From Flavihumibacter sp. ZG627 (GTDB lineage Bacteria; Bacteroidota; Bacteroidia; Chitinophagales; Chitinophagaceae), in NCBI RefSeq assembly GCF_000814325.1, contig NZ_JPHF01000004.1, positions 1 to 64,000 on the forward strand: 64,000 nucleotides of DNA, read 5' to 3'. The notes beneath the pieces were generated by a model. The model was not told the origin of the DNA and searched no databases. It was given only the letters and a program-made list of their open reading frames with translations. How positions within the stretch are numbered: the stretch's first letter is position 1; each line of letters starts with the position of its first letter. This document shows, piece after piece, positions 36,088 through 46,426 of the stretch. The position numbers and the translations under genes were made by a program.

Positions 36088-37833
36088 TTAGTTATATCCA
36101 GGATTTTGCTGCAGTGTGGATGTTCCACCAGATGTATGCAGGTCTATCTGAGATTGAGGAATCGGGAAATATTCATTTTTTCCAGCCTGGAAAGTTGCTG
36201 ATCCATAACCAGCGCTGAGTTTAGGCTTCTCATAGTTCAGGAATGCATTGAGTGTTTCAGCAGCAACACCCCAACGAACCAGGTCAAAGAAGCGATGGCC
36301 TTCCATGCCGAGTTCAAGTTTGCGTTCGAAACGAACAGCAGAGCGGGCAACCGCAGCATCCGTCCATGGGGTTAGATAAGTAGAGATCATATATTTTGCC
36401 TCTGTTGTTGGAACAAATGTTGCGGGCTTGGCTGCTCTGGCACGAACCATGTTAACATATTCGCGGGCTTTTTCCAATGAACCACCACCATCAATTTCTG
36501 CTTCTGCGGCCATGAGGAGTACATCTGCAAAACGAATGATCTTGTAGTTAATGGCAGTAAGACCACTTGCCCAGTTGGTACCGTCGGTAAGTTTACCAGC
36601 CTGGTTCTGATAGTAGGCGTTCTTCTTTGGTGCATAAGGGCCACCATTACCCTGGTCACGAATCCATGCTTTACCGGGATGAGGACCCCAGTCAAGATAC
36701 GGGATACCCCTGCGACCAACGGTCCAGTCAAGTCTTGGATCGAGGTTTCCTTTATCAGTGGTAAATGCAGCTGTTGATTCCAGTCCCTGGTCATTTACAA
36801 CCTGGTTGGCACCAATATTATAAGAACCATCCAGGAGGGGAAGACCTGTAGCATTGGTACGGAATGAATTCACGAATTCAAATGAAGGCTGGAAGAATCC
36901 GCAGCAACCGCCGGGACCACCATTATACGGGAAGTTCAGAATCTGGTCATAATTAGCATTGATACCACCGGATCCATCATTGATAGAGGCTTCATACGCA
37001 AAAACAGTCTCTGCTCTTACAGCAGGGTCGTTTTCCCTGTCGGCATTGAAGAGGTCATGGTAAGCAGGCGCCAGTGCATAGGGTGTTCCCGCAGAATTCT
37101 TACCATTGGTAATAACATCTGTCAGGATCGGACGTGCAGCAGTATAATCACCCTGGAATAACAAAGCTTTGGCATACATAACATGTGCAGCCCATTGGTT
37201 TACCCTTCCTATTGCATTGGGTTTTTCGAGGAGATTTTTGCGGGCTAAATCCAGATCTTCCATAATCCGTGGCCATGCATTATCTGTATTGGAAACTTTG
37301 GCGTTAGCTACTGAAACAGTTTCATCTACATAAGGAATATTATTCCACATTTTCTTGGCCTCAAAATGATAGAAGCCACGAAGGAACCTGGCTTCAGCCA
37401 TTAACTGTGTTTTTTCAGCTGGCTGGATATCCGCATCTGTCAGGTTGTTGAGGATACGAATGGTGGCATTGGTTCTGGCTATACCTTCATATAAAGCACT
37501 CCATTTAATATTGAAATAGTTATTGGTTGGAAGAGCCGCGTATTGCTGGATAGGAACAATATTAGCCTGGTCACCGGCATCAGATCCTTTGTTGGCCTCA
37601 CCACCAACAATACTGCCATAAACCCAGTTTGATCCGCCCCCTTCCCATCCGCTTCCTTTAAGGGAAGCATAAGACCCGATCAGGAATTGCTGGGCTCCTT
37701 TGTAGCTCTGCGCTTCCTGTTCCGTAAGCAATCCGGTAGTGGACTGGTTCAGGAAGTCCTTGTTACAGCCTACCAGGCTAATAACGGACGCCAGTGAAAA
37801 AATTGAAACGTATTTAATTCGCTTATTGAACAT
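36088..37833 (-). CDS. SusD/RagB-family nutrient-binding lipoprotein
   Basis: The outer-membrane surface lipoprotein partner of the SusC transporter. I start it at the ATG at 37833 (MFNKRIKYVSIFSLASVISL), giving a lipobox ending LVGC; the frame extends further without a better start. The mature N-terminus DFLNQSTTGLLTEQEA is a classic SusD opening. TPR-like helices follow (ARFLRGFYHFEAKKMWNNIPYVDE, YAKALLFQGDYTAA), with the C-terminal motif FERKLELGMEGHRFFDLVRWG. The length of 581 residues is usual. The substrate cannot be read from the sequence. The gene lies 31 bases after the SusC stop on the same strand. Confidence 0.95.
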   Translation of the reverse strand: MFNKRIKYVSIFSLASVISLVGCNKDFLNQSTTGLLTEQEAQSYKGAQQFLIGSYASLKGSGWEGGGSNWVYGSIVGGEANKGSDAGDQANIVPIQQYAALPTNNYFNIKWSALYEGIARTNATIRILNNLTDADIQPAEKTQLMAEARFLRGFYHFEAKKMWNNIPYVDETVSVANAKVSNTDNAWPRIMEDLDLARKNLLEKPNAIGRVNQWAAHVMYAKALLFQGDYTAARPILTDVITNGKNSAGTPYALAPAYHDLFNADRENDPAVRAETVFAYEASINDGSGGINANYDQILNFPYNGGPGGCCGFFQPSFEFVNSFRTNATGLPLLDGSYNIGANQVVNDQGLESTAAFTTDKGNLDPRLDWTVGRRGIPYLDWGPHPGKAWIRDQGNGGPYAPKKNAYYQNQAGKLTDGTNWASGLTAINYKIIRFADVLLMAAEAEIDGGGSLEKAREYVNMVRARAAKPATFVPTTEAKYMISTYLTPWTDAAVARSAVRFERKLELGMEGHRFFDLVRWGVAAETLNAFLNYEKPKLSAGYGSATFQAGKNEYFPIPQSQIDLHTSGGTSTLQQNPGYN

Positions 37834-37864
37834 TGTAGTATTTTTTGAGGTTAACTGTATTCTT

Positions 37865-40800
37865 TTATAATCCAACACTTAAGCCGAATACAACCTGCTT
37901 GTTTACCGGATAGTTACCAATATCCACACCAAAGTTGGTATCAACACCACTTACTGCCGGGTCAGTTCCTGTATAATTCGTAATAGTGAAGAGGTTTGTA
38001 CCCTGAAGGAAGACACGCAGTTTATCCAATCCTATTCTGTTCAGCATGGTTTTAGGCAAAGTATATCCAACTTTTATACTCCTCATCCTGAAATAACTGC
38101 CATCTTCAACATAATATGAATTCAACACACCATTTGTACTAAAGTTTGATACGTTTTCAAACCTTGGCACAGCAGTATTCCTGTTATCAGGAGTCCAGGC
38201 ATCCAGTACTCTTGAAGACTTTCCAATTCCGGCGAATGATGGATAGAAGTCAGTGAACCATTTAGTGAAGTTCAGTACCTCGCCACCGGAAACGCCATAG
38301 AACAATGCCTCAAAATCAAAATTGCCATACATGAGGCGGGCATTGAAACCATACGTGAAGTCGGGGTTAGGGTTTCCAATATACGTTCTATCCTGGTCAT
38401 TGATTCTGCCATCTGCATTTATATCTTCATAGATAAAACGTCCGGGAGCAGCACCATTCTGTTCAGGTAATTTGTCAACCTCTGCCTGGTCTGCAAATAA
38501 ACCTATTACATTATAACCGTAGAATGCAGAAACAGGCTGTCCGACAGCATTACGAATATCGCCACCACCAATACGGTTGGTGAAGTTCACCTGGAAGAAA
38601 TTAGTTCCCTCGGAAACTTTAGTGATTTCATTCTTATACTTGGTTATTATGGCATCCATCTCATAACGAAACTTGCTGGCTCTTCCTTTATAGGTCAGCA
38701 TCAGGTCAACTCCACTGTTTTCCATGGAAGCGATGTTAACAAAAGGACGTGTTGCCTGTCCAACCGTTGCAGGAAGGTTATCGCGATAAAGCAGATCCTT
38801 AGTTTTACGCTTATACCAGTCGAAGATGATATCCAGTTTGTTCTCGAATAAAGTACCATCAAAACCGACGTTGATCGTTGTGTTCTCCTCCCATTTTGCA
38901 TTGGGGTTACCGATACCGGAAAGTGCAAGTCCGGACAAAGTACTTGTATTGGCACCCCTGATATCATATCCAACAGAAGGACTGGAGGAGGCAGTATTAA
39001 AGAGGTTGTTAGGGCTGATACGGGAGTTACCCATTTTACCCCAACCACCACGGATCTTCAATTCAGTAAGCCAGTCATTACCATCCATAAAGGCTTCTTC
39101 TGTTATTCTCCAACCGGCAGAAATGGCAGGGAAAACACCATACCGATTGGCTTCACCAAATACAGAAGCACCATCACGCCTTAATGTACCACTGAAAAGG
39201 TAGCGGTCATCGTAAGTATAATCTACCTTACCAAATTGGCTGAAAAGTTTGGTTAACGGGTTACCGCCACTACCAACAGCACGGCCACTTGCATCAGTAT
39301 TGGTAATTGTGAGATAAGTAGGGTTGATAGTGAATGGATTCAGACCACTTCCATTGAGACTACGGAAATATCCATCTGCAATGGCTTCAATACCTCCAAT
39401 GAAGTTAATACTGTGGTTACCGATTTCCTGGCCATAACGGATGGTATTGGTCCAGGTCCAGCCTCCTCCATTACCTGCACCTTCACCAAAAGTATAGCTA
39501 CCCACATTCTCAGAATTTTCATAAGTCCTGTAGTTCAGGAACCTGTTCTGGAAATTGAAGAATGAACCACCGAAACTTGATCTGGCTGTAAAGTGCTCAA
39601 GGAAATCCACTTCAGTATATAGGTTACCGAAAATCAATGAGCTATAACCCCTGTTATCTCTTGAACGTATACGACGGGCAAGAGGGTTGGTGGAGTTATT
39701 GAATCCACGGGCAGTTGTTCCGGCAAAGCCACCACCTTCATCATACAGCGGAATAAGCGGGTTAATAGTTAGGGCGAACATGATATCATTTTCACCAGCC
39801 GGACCGCCAATATTGGGGTTTTCGCGGAAGGTGAACTGGAAGTTCTCCCCAAAACGAATATTTGGTTTCACTTTAAATTCAGAGTTAAGGCGAAGGGAAT
39901 ACCTTTTCACATAGGTATTCAATACCGTTCCTTTCTCATCATAATAGGAGATACCAGCATAATACTTTGCATTTTCATTACCTCCCTGGAAACCAAGGGT
40001 ATGGTTCTGCAAGCGTGCCGTTTCTGTTAAGGCATCATACCAGTCGGTACCGGATTTATTGGCACGGATAGCCTGGTAGATCGGACCTTTGTCAAAATTT
40101 ACGTTGAACTTTGATGGGTCAAGGCGGGGGTCATTTGCTGATAATCCTGAAAGACCGAATTCATCCCCAACTTTCAGCCAGTCGGGCAGTACAGGCTTTG
40201 CACCGCTTCCATATTGCGGATGGGTCAATTCCTGCCCTGCTGCAGCAAGTGCAACCCATGTTAGATCTGCCTGCTGCTGCGGAGTCAGGAGGTCAATTCC
40301 ATTTCCGGGAATGGCCCAGCCATAGCTGAGATCATAAGTTACCCTGAGGCCCTGGTTGGCCTTTCCTTTTTTAGTAGTAACCAGGATAACCCCTGCAGAT
40401 GCCCTGGCACCATAGATGGATGCGGAAGCCGCATCTTTCAGTACTGTTGTGGACTCAATATCATTTCCGTTCAGGAAATCGATATTGGTGGTAGGAACAC
40501 CATCCACTACATAAAGAGGATCGTTTCCGGTGAATGATCCGAATCCACGGATCCTCACCTGGCTCACCGTACCGGGCTGACCCGAAGTGATTACAGTCAT
40601 TCCGGGTACCCTACCCTGGAACTGCTGCTCCACGTTACCGGTCTGCACAGCCGCGAGTTGCTCTCCCTTTACAGTGGAAACCGCTCCTACAATGTTTTTT
40701 CTTTGCTGGGTACTGTAACCTGTAACAACCACTTCACTTAATCCGGATATATCCTGGTCAAGTGTAATGGAGAGACTGGTCTGGTCACCAACAGTAATTT

Positions 40801-41059
40801 CCTTAGATGCATAGCCGATGTTTGAAACCACCAGTACATTGCTTCCTGCAGGGAGGGTAAGCGAAAAATTTCCCTGCTCATCAGTAACAACAGCCTGCCT
40901 TGTGCCTTTTACCATAACGGTGGCACCTACGATAGGCTGGTTGAGATTGTTGAGTAATTTTCCTGTGATTTGTTTTTGGGCGCTTGCATCAAATGCAAGG
41001 AAAAGTAACATAAACGCGAGTAGTCTAGCCATTAATGGCATAGTGATTCTCTTTGGCAT
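37865..41059 (-). CDS. SusC/RagA-family TonB-dependent transporter
   Basis: A TonB-dependent outer-membrane importer of 1064 residues. I start it at the ATG at 41059; the TTG at 41065 adds two residues. After the signal peptide (ending FDASAQ) comes a carboxypeptidase-regulatory-like domain (ITGKLLNNLNQPIVGATVMVKGT). The plug follows with the SusC signature SEVVVTGYSTQQRKNIVGAV and GFGSFTGNDPLYVVDGVP, then a large beta-barrel ending in a terminal strand (NKQVVFGLSVGL). It imports a ligand bound by SusD. No extracytoplasmic sigma factor, anti-sigma factor or glycoside hydrolase is encoded next to it, so the substrate need not be a polysaccharide. Confidence 0.96.
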   Translation of the reverse strand: MPKRITMPLMARLLAFMLLFLAFDASAQKQITGKLLNNLNQPIVGATVMVKGTRQAVVTDEQGNFSLTLPAGSNVLVVSNIGYASKEITVGDQTSLSITLDQDISGLSEVVVTGYSTQQRKNIVGAVSTVKGEQLAAVQTGNVEQQFQGRVPGMTVITSGQPGTVSQVRIRGFGSFTGNDPLYVVDGVPTTNIDFLNGNDIESTTVLKDAASASIYGARASAGVILVTTKKGKANQGLRVTYDLSYGWAIPGNGIDLLTPQQQADLTWVALAAAGQELTHPQYGSGAKPVLPDWLKVGDEFGLSGLSANDPRLDPSKFNVNFDKGPIYQAIRANKSGTDWYDALTETARLQNHTLGFQGGNENAKYYAGISYYDEKGTVLNTYVKRYSLRLNSEFKVKPNIRFGENFQFTFRENPNIGGPAGENDIMFALTINPLIPLYDEGGGFAGTTARGFNNSTNPLARRIRSRDNRGYSSLIFGNLYTEVDFLEHFTARSSFGGSFFNFQNRFLNYRTYENSENVGSYTFGEGAGNGGGWTWTNTIRYGQEIGNHSINFIGGIEAIADGYFRSLNGSGLNPFTINPTYLTITNTDASGRAVGSGGNPLTKLFSQFGKVDYTYDDRYLFSGTLRRDGASVFGEANRYGVFPAISAGWRITEEAFMDGNDWLTELKIRGGWGKMGNSRISPNNLFNTASSSPSVGYDIRGANTSTLSGLALSGIGNPNAKWEENTTINVGFDGTLFENKLDIIFDWYKRKTKDLLYRDNLPATVGQATRPFVNIASMENSGVDLMLTYKGRASKFRYEMDAIITKYKNEITKVSEGTNFFQVNFTNRIGGGDIRNAVGQPVSAFYGYNVIGLFADQAEVDKLPEQNGAAPGRFIYEDINADGRINDQDRTYIGNPNPDFTYGFNARLMYGNFDFEALFYGVSGGEVLNFTKWFTDFYPSFAGIGKSSRVLDAWTPDNRNTAVPRFENVSNFSTNGVLNSYYVEDGSYFRMRSIKVGYTLPKTMLNRIGLDKLRVFLQGTNLFTITNYTGTDPAVSGVDTNFGVDIGNYPVNKQVVFGLSVGL

Positions 41060-41256
41060 TGGCAATCAGTTGTTGGTTTGTAAAATGCTTCTTGTTAAAA
41101 ATGACAGACCCAATTTAACAATTATTTTTAATAACAATTTCTTTTTAATAAAATTTCCACCAAAATGTAAAGAATTGTGTATTAACACAATAACGAATGT
41201 TAGTTTGCATTGAGTCAGCACTTAACGCTTTATAATAATGCTATAGCCGGCTTGTT

Positions 41257-41264
41257 TATCTTTG
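41257..41264 (+). promoter_or_regulatory. TAnnTTTG -7 element before the oxidoreductase/sugar transferase pair
   Basis: TATCTTTG is a perfect match to the Bacteroidota -7 consensus, 18 bases upstream of the ATG at 41283. No convincing -33 TTG was seen at the expected distance. Confidence 0.45.
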
Positions 41265-41282
41265 ACGGATTAATAATGAAGT

Positions 41283-42257
41283 ATGCTTAAAATCGGAGTA
41301 TTTGGGGTTGGCCACCTTGGGAAATTCCACCTTAACAACTGGCAGGAGATCAAGGATGTGGATTTGGTAGGTTTTTATGACCCTAATAATGAAAATGCTG
41401 AGGCTGTAGTTAAAAAATACCAGCTCAGGCGATTCACCGACCCGGTTGAGCTGCTTCAGCATTGCGACGCTGCCGACATTGTTGCCCCCACCAACTATCA
41501 TTTTGAAATGTGCCAGCTGGCCATCAGGAATGGGAAGCATGTTTTCGTTGAAAAGCCCCTTGCCGATACCATGGAAGAGGCGCGGGAGCTTGTAAAGCTG
41601 GTAAAAGAATCAAACGTGAAGATGCAGGTGGGTCATGTTGAAAGATTCAATCCCGCTTACCTGGCCACCAGAAATCTCCGGCTCAACCCTATGTTCATAG
41701 AGGTTCACCGGTTAGCCCAGTTCAATCCCCGCGGTACAGAAGTAAGCGTGATCCTTGACCTGATGATACATGATATCGATATTATACTGAATATGGTGAA
41801 GAGTGAAGTGAAGCATATCTCGGCCAGCGGGGTAGCAGTTATGACCGATACGCCGGATATTGCCAACGTGCGCATCGAGTTCAACAATGGATGCGTGGCT
41901 AACCTTACCAGCAGCAGGATCTCCATGAAGAAAATGCGGAAGATGAGGGTATTCCAGAAGGATGCCTATGTGGGGATAGATTTCCTGAATAAGAAGACGG
42001 AGGTTATACGGTTGAAATCAGACGCTGATGAAAATGTGTTTGAATTTGATATTGATACCCCAAAAGGAAAGAAGACCATCGCTGTCGCCAATCCACAGAT
42101 ACCGGAGGTAAATGCCATTAAACTGGAACTGGAGCATTTCAGGGATGCCATCCTGAATAATACACCCACCATTGTTTCTGAAGTAGATGGTTTCAGGGCA
42201 ATGGAAGTGGCACACCAGATCATCCATAAAATAAGGCATAATACCATTAACACCTGA
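41283..42257 (+). CDS. Gfo/Idh/MocA-family oxidoreductase
   Basis: A cytoplasmic NAD(P)-dependent oxidoreductase of 324 residues without a signal peptide. The Rossmann motif is [18 protein letters not shown], the cofactor/substrate motif is [14 protein letters not shown], and [11 protein letters not shown] plus [12 protein letters not shown] supply the catalytic region of the C-terminal domain. The family modifies sugars, often nucleotide sugars for cell-surface glycans. Six bases separate it from the following sugar transferase gene on the same strand, so a role in surface polysaccharide or glycolipid synthesis is likely. A UDP-GlcNAc 3-dehydrogenase-like activity is one possibility. Confidence 0.87.
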   Translation: MLKIGVFGVGHLGKFHLNNWQEIKDVDLVGFYDPNNENAEAVVKKYQLRRFTDPVELLQHCDAADIVAPTNYHFEMCQLAIRNGKHVFVEKPLADTMEEARELVKLVKESNVKMQVGHVERFNPAYLATRNLRLNPMFIEVHRLAQFNPRGTEVSVILDLMIHDIDIILNMVKSEVKHISASGVAVMTDTPDIANVRIEFNNGCVANLTSSRISMKKMRKMRVFQKDAYVGIDFLNKKTEVIRLKSDADENVFEFDIDTPKGKKTIAVANPQIPEVNAIKLELEHFRDAILNNTPTIVSEVDGFRAMEVAHQIIHKIRHNTINT

Positions 42258-42262
42258 TCAAT

Positions 42263-43672
42263 ATGAATAGATCCAAACCCATTTCTCCGGCAGCGTACGC
42301 AATAAGCGACTACCTGGCTGCCGCAGTGGTTTGGTTTGTATTTTTCTTTATACGCAATAACCTGCTCGGGTTTCCGACCTTTAACAATGGCATGCCTCAA
42401 TTCAATTCAGGCTTTCTTTTAGGATGGGCAATTCTTCCGGTTTGCTGGGTCATCTTTTATTTCCTTATCGGTAGCTATCGTTCGCTTTACAAGAAATCAA
42501 GACTTGGTGAATTTACGCTAACGCTGATCGCCAGCCTCATTGGATGTACCATTATATTCTTTGCTATCCTGCTGAATGATGATGATAAGTCTCTCTCCTA
42601 TTACTATACAGTGTTTTTTTCTTTTGTGGCATTACAAACCCTGGCAACATTTGGAGGGCGGTGGATCCTTCTTCAGAAAGCAAAGAAGCAATTGCTACGT
42701 GGTGATATCCGTTTCAATTCAATATTGGTGGGAGATAACCAGACCGCGGGCAATATTTATAAAGCCACTGGCCAACAACTCAGAAAGTCAGGATATTATT
42801 ATTCAGGCTACCTCGCGGAACAGCCAAATGGTTTAAGCAAAAAACTGACCTGGTTTGGAACACCTGACCAGATGGAAAAAATTATTGATGAACAAAGAAT
42901 TGACCTGGTAGTATTAGCCCTGGAAAGCAATAAACAGGCGGAAACAGAACAGTTTCTCCGGCGATTAAGTGAAAAGGATGTTGAGATAAAATTATTACCG
43001 AGCACCATCAGTATTCTTTCTGGTTCAATAAGAACAGATGATGTATTCAGTCCGCTGTTAACAGATATCCATAATGGATTAATGCCCGCCTGGCAGCAGA
43101 ATATTAAGAGGCTGCTTGATATCATCGTAGCGGTAATTGGCGGGATAATTTTATTGCCATTATTATTATATGTAGCGATAAGGGTGCGGATCTCCTCTCG
43201 CGGCCCGGTTATATACAGCCAGGAAAGGATAGGATTCAAGGGGAAACCATTTCACATACTTAAGTTCAGATCGATGGTTCAGGATGCTGAAAAAAATGGT
43301 CCGGCACTTTCCTCTGATACCGATATTCGAATTACGCCCTGGGGTAAAACCATGCGAAAATGGAGGCTTGATGAATTACCGCAGCTCATCAATATTCTCA
43401 AAGGAGAAATGAGTCTTGTTGGCCCAAGGCCGGAGCGAAAATTTTATATAGATCAGATTGTTGAACTTGACCCTTATTTCCGTTATCTGCTGAAAGTAAA
43501 ACCGGGATTGACCTCATGGGGCATGGTGCAGTTTGGATATGCAGGCAACCTCGAAGAAATGTTGCAGCGTATGAAGTATGATCTTGTTTATATTGAGAAC
43601 ATATCACTGGCACTTGATTTTAAGATCATGTTCCATACAATACGAATAATATTCTCCGGTAAGGGAAAATAA
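42263..43672 (+). CDS. Polyprenyl-phosphate sugar-1-phosphate transferase (WcaJ/PglC-like)
   Basis: An initiating glycosyltransferase for exopolysaccharide or O-antigen, 469 residues. Four or so N-terminal membrane helices (about residues 14-31, 50-68, 84-102, 115-132) precede a soluble Rossmann-like region. A fifth membrane segment and the bacterial sugar transferase domain follow at about 285-460. The latter has [65 protein letters not shown] and [13 protein letters not shown]. The enzyme moves hexose-1-phosphate from UDP-sugar to undecaprenyl phosphate. It is 6 bases after the oxidoreductase gene. Confidence 0.92.
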   Translation: MNRSKPISPAAYAISDYLAAAVVWFVFFFIRNNLLGFPTFNNGMPQFNSGFLLGWAILPVCWVIFYFLIGSYRSLYKKSRLGEFTLTLIASLIGCTIIFFAILLNDDDKSLSYYYTVFFSFVALQTLATFGGRWILLQKAKKQLLRGDIRFNSILVGDNQTAGNIYKATGQQLRKSGYYYSGYLAEQPNGLSKKLTWFGTPDQMEKIIDEQRIDLVVLALESNKQAETEQFLRRLSEKDVEIKLLPSTISILSGSIRTDDVFSPLLTDIHNGLMPAWQQNIKRLLDIIVAVIGGIILLPLLLYVAIRVRISSRGPVIYSQERIGFKGKPFHILKFRSMVQDAEKNGPALSSDTDIRITPWGKTMRKWRLDELPQLINILKGEMSLVGPRPERKFYIDQIVELDPYFRYLLKVKPGLTSWGMVQFGYAGNLEEMLQRMKYDLVYIENISLALDFKIMFHTIRIIFSGKGK

Positions 43673-43698
43673 AAGACCATTATTAACTGGATTTAATC

Positions 43699-46425
43699 AT
43701 GATGGAAAAAACTTTCTGCTGTATTCTACTAACTTTTTTATTTCATTCACCACTCCTGTCCCAAACAAATTACTGGCAGCAAAAGGTTGATCAGAAAATC
43801 AAGGTTACGCTTAATGATAAAGATCACACGTTGGATGGGTTCCAGGAGATGAATTACCAGAACAACAGTAACGATACCATTCGGTACATATGGATGCATC
43901 TCTGGCCCAATGCTTACAAGAATGACCGAACAGCTTTCAGTGAGCAATTACTCCATAACAACAGAACAGATTTCTACTTTAGTGACGAATCAGCTAAGGG
44001 TTATATAAACAGGCTTCAATTTAAAGTAGATGGTATCACTGCTGCTATGGAAGATCACCCGGAACACCAGGATATCACTAAAATAATATTACCCTTTCCG
44101 CTGGCGCCAGGTCAGCGTGTTCTTATCACAACACCTTTTCATGTAAAGCTGCCACGCATCTTTTCGAGGAGCGGAAGGAAAAAAGGTTTCTATGCAATCA
44201 CACAGTGGTATCCCAAACCGGCCGTTTATGATGCAAGTGGCTGGCATCCTATGCCCTACCTTGACCAGGGTGAATTTTATAGTGAATTCGGTCATCATGA
44301 TATCACAATTACTGCTCCAGAGGGATATATCATTGCAGCAACAGGAAACGCAGAAGCCTCTGAGCAAAAGAATGAACAAAGATTCATCCAGGATAATATC
44401 CATGATTTCGCCTGGTTCGCTTCACGTGATTTTAAGGTAGTTCAAGACACCATGGTTACCAATGGTGGCAAAGAAATAAAATTGTGGAGCTACTATTTAC
44501 CCAGGCAGGAAAAGGAATGGAAAAAAAGCATCTCCTATATGAAAGATGCTATCCGGACACGGAGTGAATGGATCGGCGATTATCCTTACGATGTAGTTAA
44601 AGTTGTGAGTGGGTACCAGGGAGAAGGCAGCGGTGGAATGGAGTATCCCACCATCACGGTTATCAATGAAACCAGTGACAGTATGTTGCTTGATATGGTC
44701 ATCGCACATGAGATCGGACATAATTGGTTTTATGGAGCCATTGCAAATAATGAGAGAACAGCGCCATGGCTTGATGAAGGATTGAATACGTATTACGATA
44801 ACCGTTACAGGAAAATGAAATACGGGAAATCAAAAACCGGGGAGAATTTTATGGCGGATCGTTTCGGGGAATTCCCGGAGCGATCATTGATCAGGGCGCT
44901 TGAAAGCATTAGGAGAAGCCAGCCAATAACAACCAGCTCCGACAGTTTCAATAGTGCCAATTATGGATTGATGGCTTATTATAAAGCAGCCTGGTGGCTG
45001 GAAGAACTGGAAAAGAAAACAGGCACTCCACTTTTTGACAGTATCATCCGGACATGGTATTCGACATATAAATTCAGGCATGCAGGCGCTGCAGAATTTC
45101 AACAGCATATCATGAAAATGGCAGGCGGAGACAGTAATCATTTGTCTGCACTCAGCAGTACCGAAACATTAGAAATTAGCGGCAAAAAGACGACCAGGGT
45201 GGCATTGATATTTAATAATAAAGAAACAGATAAATTCAGGTATATAAATATTGCTCCTCTTGCGGGTTACAATCATTATGATGGAATAATGCCAGGCATA
45301 ACGTTTCATAACTATCAATTTCCATTACCGCGATGGAGATTTCTGGCAGCCCCTATGTATGGAACAGGTAGTAAAACCATAACGGGGTTAGCACATCTCT
45401 CCTACAACTGGTATCCTTCCGGCTTATTGCATTCAATAAGCGTTGGATTGAATGCAGCAAGGTTCACTGGTAATAATTATGAGGAGGAAGGCGAAAAAAT
45501 AAGCCTTCATTATAACAAGTTGTCACCCTTTGTGAAACTGTCCCTTAAAGAAAGATCCGCATTATCTAAGAAAGAAACATGGATACGAATGCGTTCCTTT
45601 TTCTTCAGGGAAGATGCACTTAGTTTCAATACCATAATTGACGGAACAGATACAACTTATACCACTGGTAAATTATCTGCAGGAAGAAGTCTTCAGCAAC
45701 TAACAATCTATTCCGCTGATCACCGTGCATTATATCCATATGAAATGGATCTGAATATTGATGTAAATAACCAGTTTACGCGTATCGCATTTACCGGGCA
45801 ATATTTCTTCAATTATGGTTCAAAGAATAAAAGATTAAGTACAAGATTCTTTGCCGGAAAATTTATTTACCATGGTGCGGCTACCACAGCCAAACAATTG
45901 GAGACAGAGAGATATCATCTTAATTTAACGGGGGCCAATGGCTACGAGGATTATACCTATTCCAATTATTTTGCGGGCCGCAATGAATACAGTGGGTGGC
46001 GGGGCCAGCAGATAATGATTCGTGATGGTGGATTTAAAATGCGAACGGATCTGTTAAGCAGCAAGATCGGAAAAACAGATGATTGGCTTGCTGCTATTAA
46101 TCTGAATGCGGATATTCCTGATAGTTATAATCCCCTGTCTCTGTTGCCAGTGAAGATACCATTGAAAATATTTGCTGATATTGGCAGTTATGCAGAAGCC
46201 TGGAATGAAGAAAATGAATATGGCAGGATATTGTTTGATGCAGGATTACAGGTGAGCCTGTTTTCGGATATAGTGAATATCTATTTACCTTTTATCATGA
46301 GTAAACCATTCCGGAATTATAACCAATCGATACTGGGAGATAAGAAGTTCGGCAAATCAATATCATTCAGTATTGATATCCAGAAGGTGAGTGGTAGAAA
46401 AATGCTTGCAAAACTGGGATTATAA
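43699..46425 (+). CDS. M1-family zinc aminopeptidase-like metalloprotease
   Basis: An exported 908-residue protein with an N-terminal signal peptide (about residues 1-21). The gluzincin site is intact: GGMEYP (312-317) as the exopeptidase-type motif, HEIGH at 337-341, and the third zinc ligand E360 (WLDEGLNTYYD), exactly the HExxH-x18-E spacing of M1 peptidases. The N-terminal saddle domain of M1 enzymes precedes it. The C-terminal half has no known catalytic motif and is rich in beta-strand-like segments. It follows the sugar transferase gene by 26 bases and is followed 1 base later by the acetyltransferase-like gene. Confidence 0.92.
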   Translation: MMEKTFCCILLTFLFHSPLLSQTNYWQQKVDQKIKVTLNDKDHTLDGFQEMNYQNNSNDTIRYIWMHLWPNAYKNDRTAFSEQLLHNNRTDFYFSDESAKGYINRLQFKVDGITAAMEDHPEHQDITKIILPFPLAPGQRVLITTPFHVKLPRIFSRSGRKKGFYAITQWYPKPAVYDASGWHPMPYLDQGEFYSEFGHHDITITAPEGYIIAATGNAEASEQKNEQRFIQDNIHDFAWFASRDFKVVQDTMVTNGGKEIKLWSYYLPRQEKEWKKSISYMKDAIRTRSEWIGDYPYDVVKVVSGYQGEGSGGMEYPTITVINETSDSMLLDMVIAHEIGHNWFYGAIANNERTAPWLDEGLNTYYDNRYRKMKYGKSKTGENFMADRFGEFPERSLIRALESIRRSQPITTSSDSFNSANYGLMAYYKAAWWLEELEKKTGTPLFDSIIRTWYSTYKFRHAGAAEFQQHIMKMAGGDSNHLSALSSTETLEISGKKTTRVALIFNNKETDKFRYINIAPLAGYNHYDGIMPGITFHNYQFPLPRWRFLAAPMYGTGSKTITGLAHLSYNWYPSGLLHSISVGLNAARFTGNNYEEEGEKISLHYNKLSPFVKLSLKERSALSKKETWIRMRSFFFREDALSFNTIIDGTDTTYTTGKLSAGRSLQQLTIYSADHRALYPYEMDLNIDVNNQFTRIAFTGQYFFNYGSKNKRLSTRFFAGKFIYHGAATTAKQLETERYHLNLTGANGYEDYTYSNYFAGRNEYSGWRGQQIMIRDGGFKMRTDLLSSKIGKTDDWLAAINLNADIPDSYNPLSLLPVKIPLKIFADIGSYAEAWNEENEYGRILFDAGLQVSLFSDIVNIYLPFIMSKPFRNYNQSILGDKKFGKSISFSIDIQKVSGRKMLAKLGL

Positions 46426-46426
46426 T

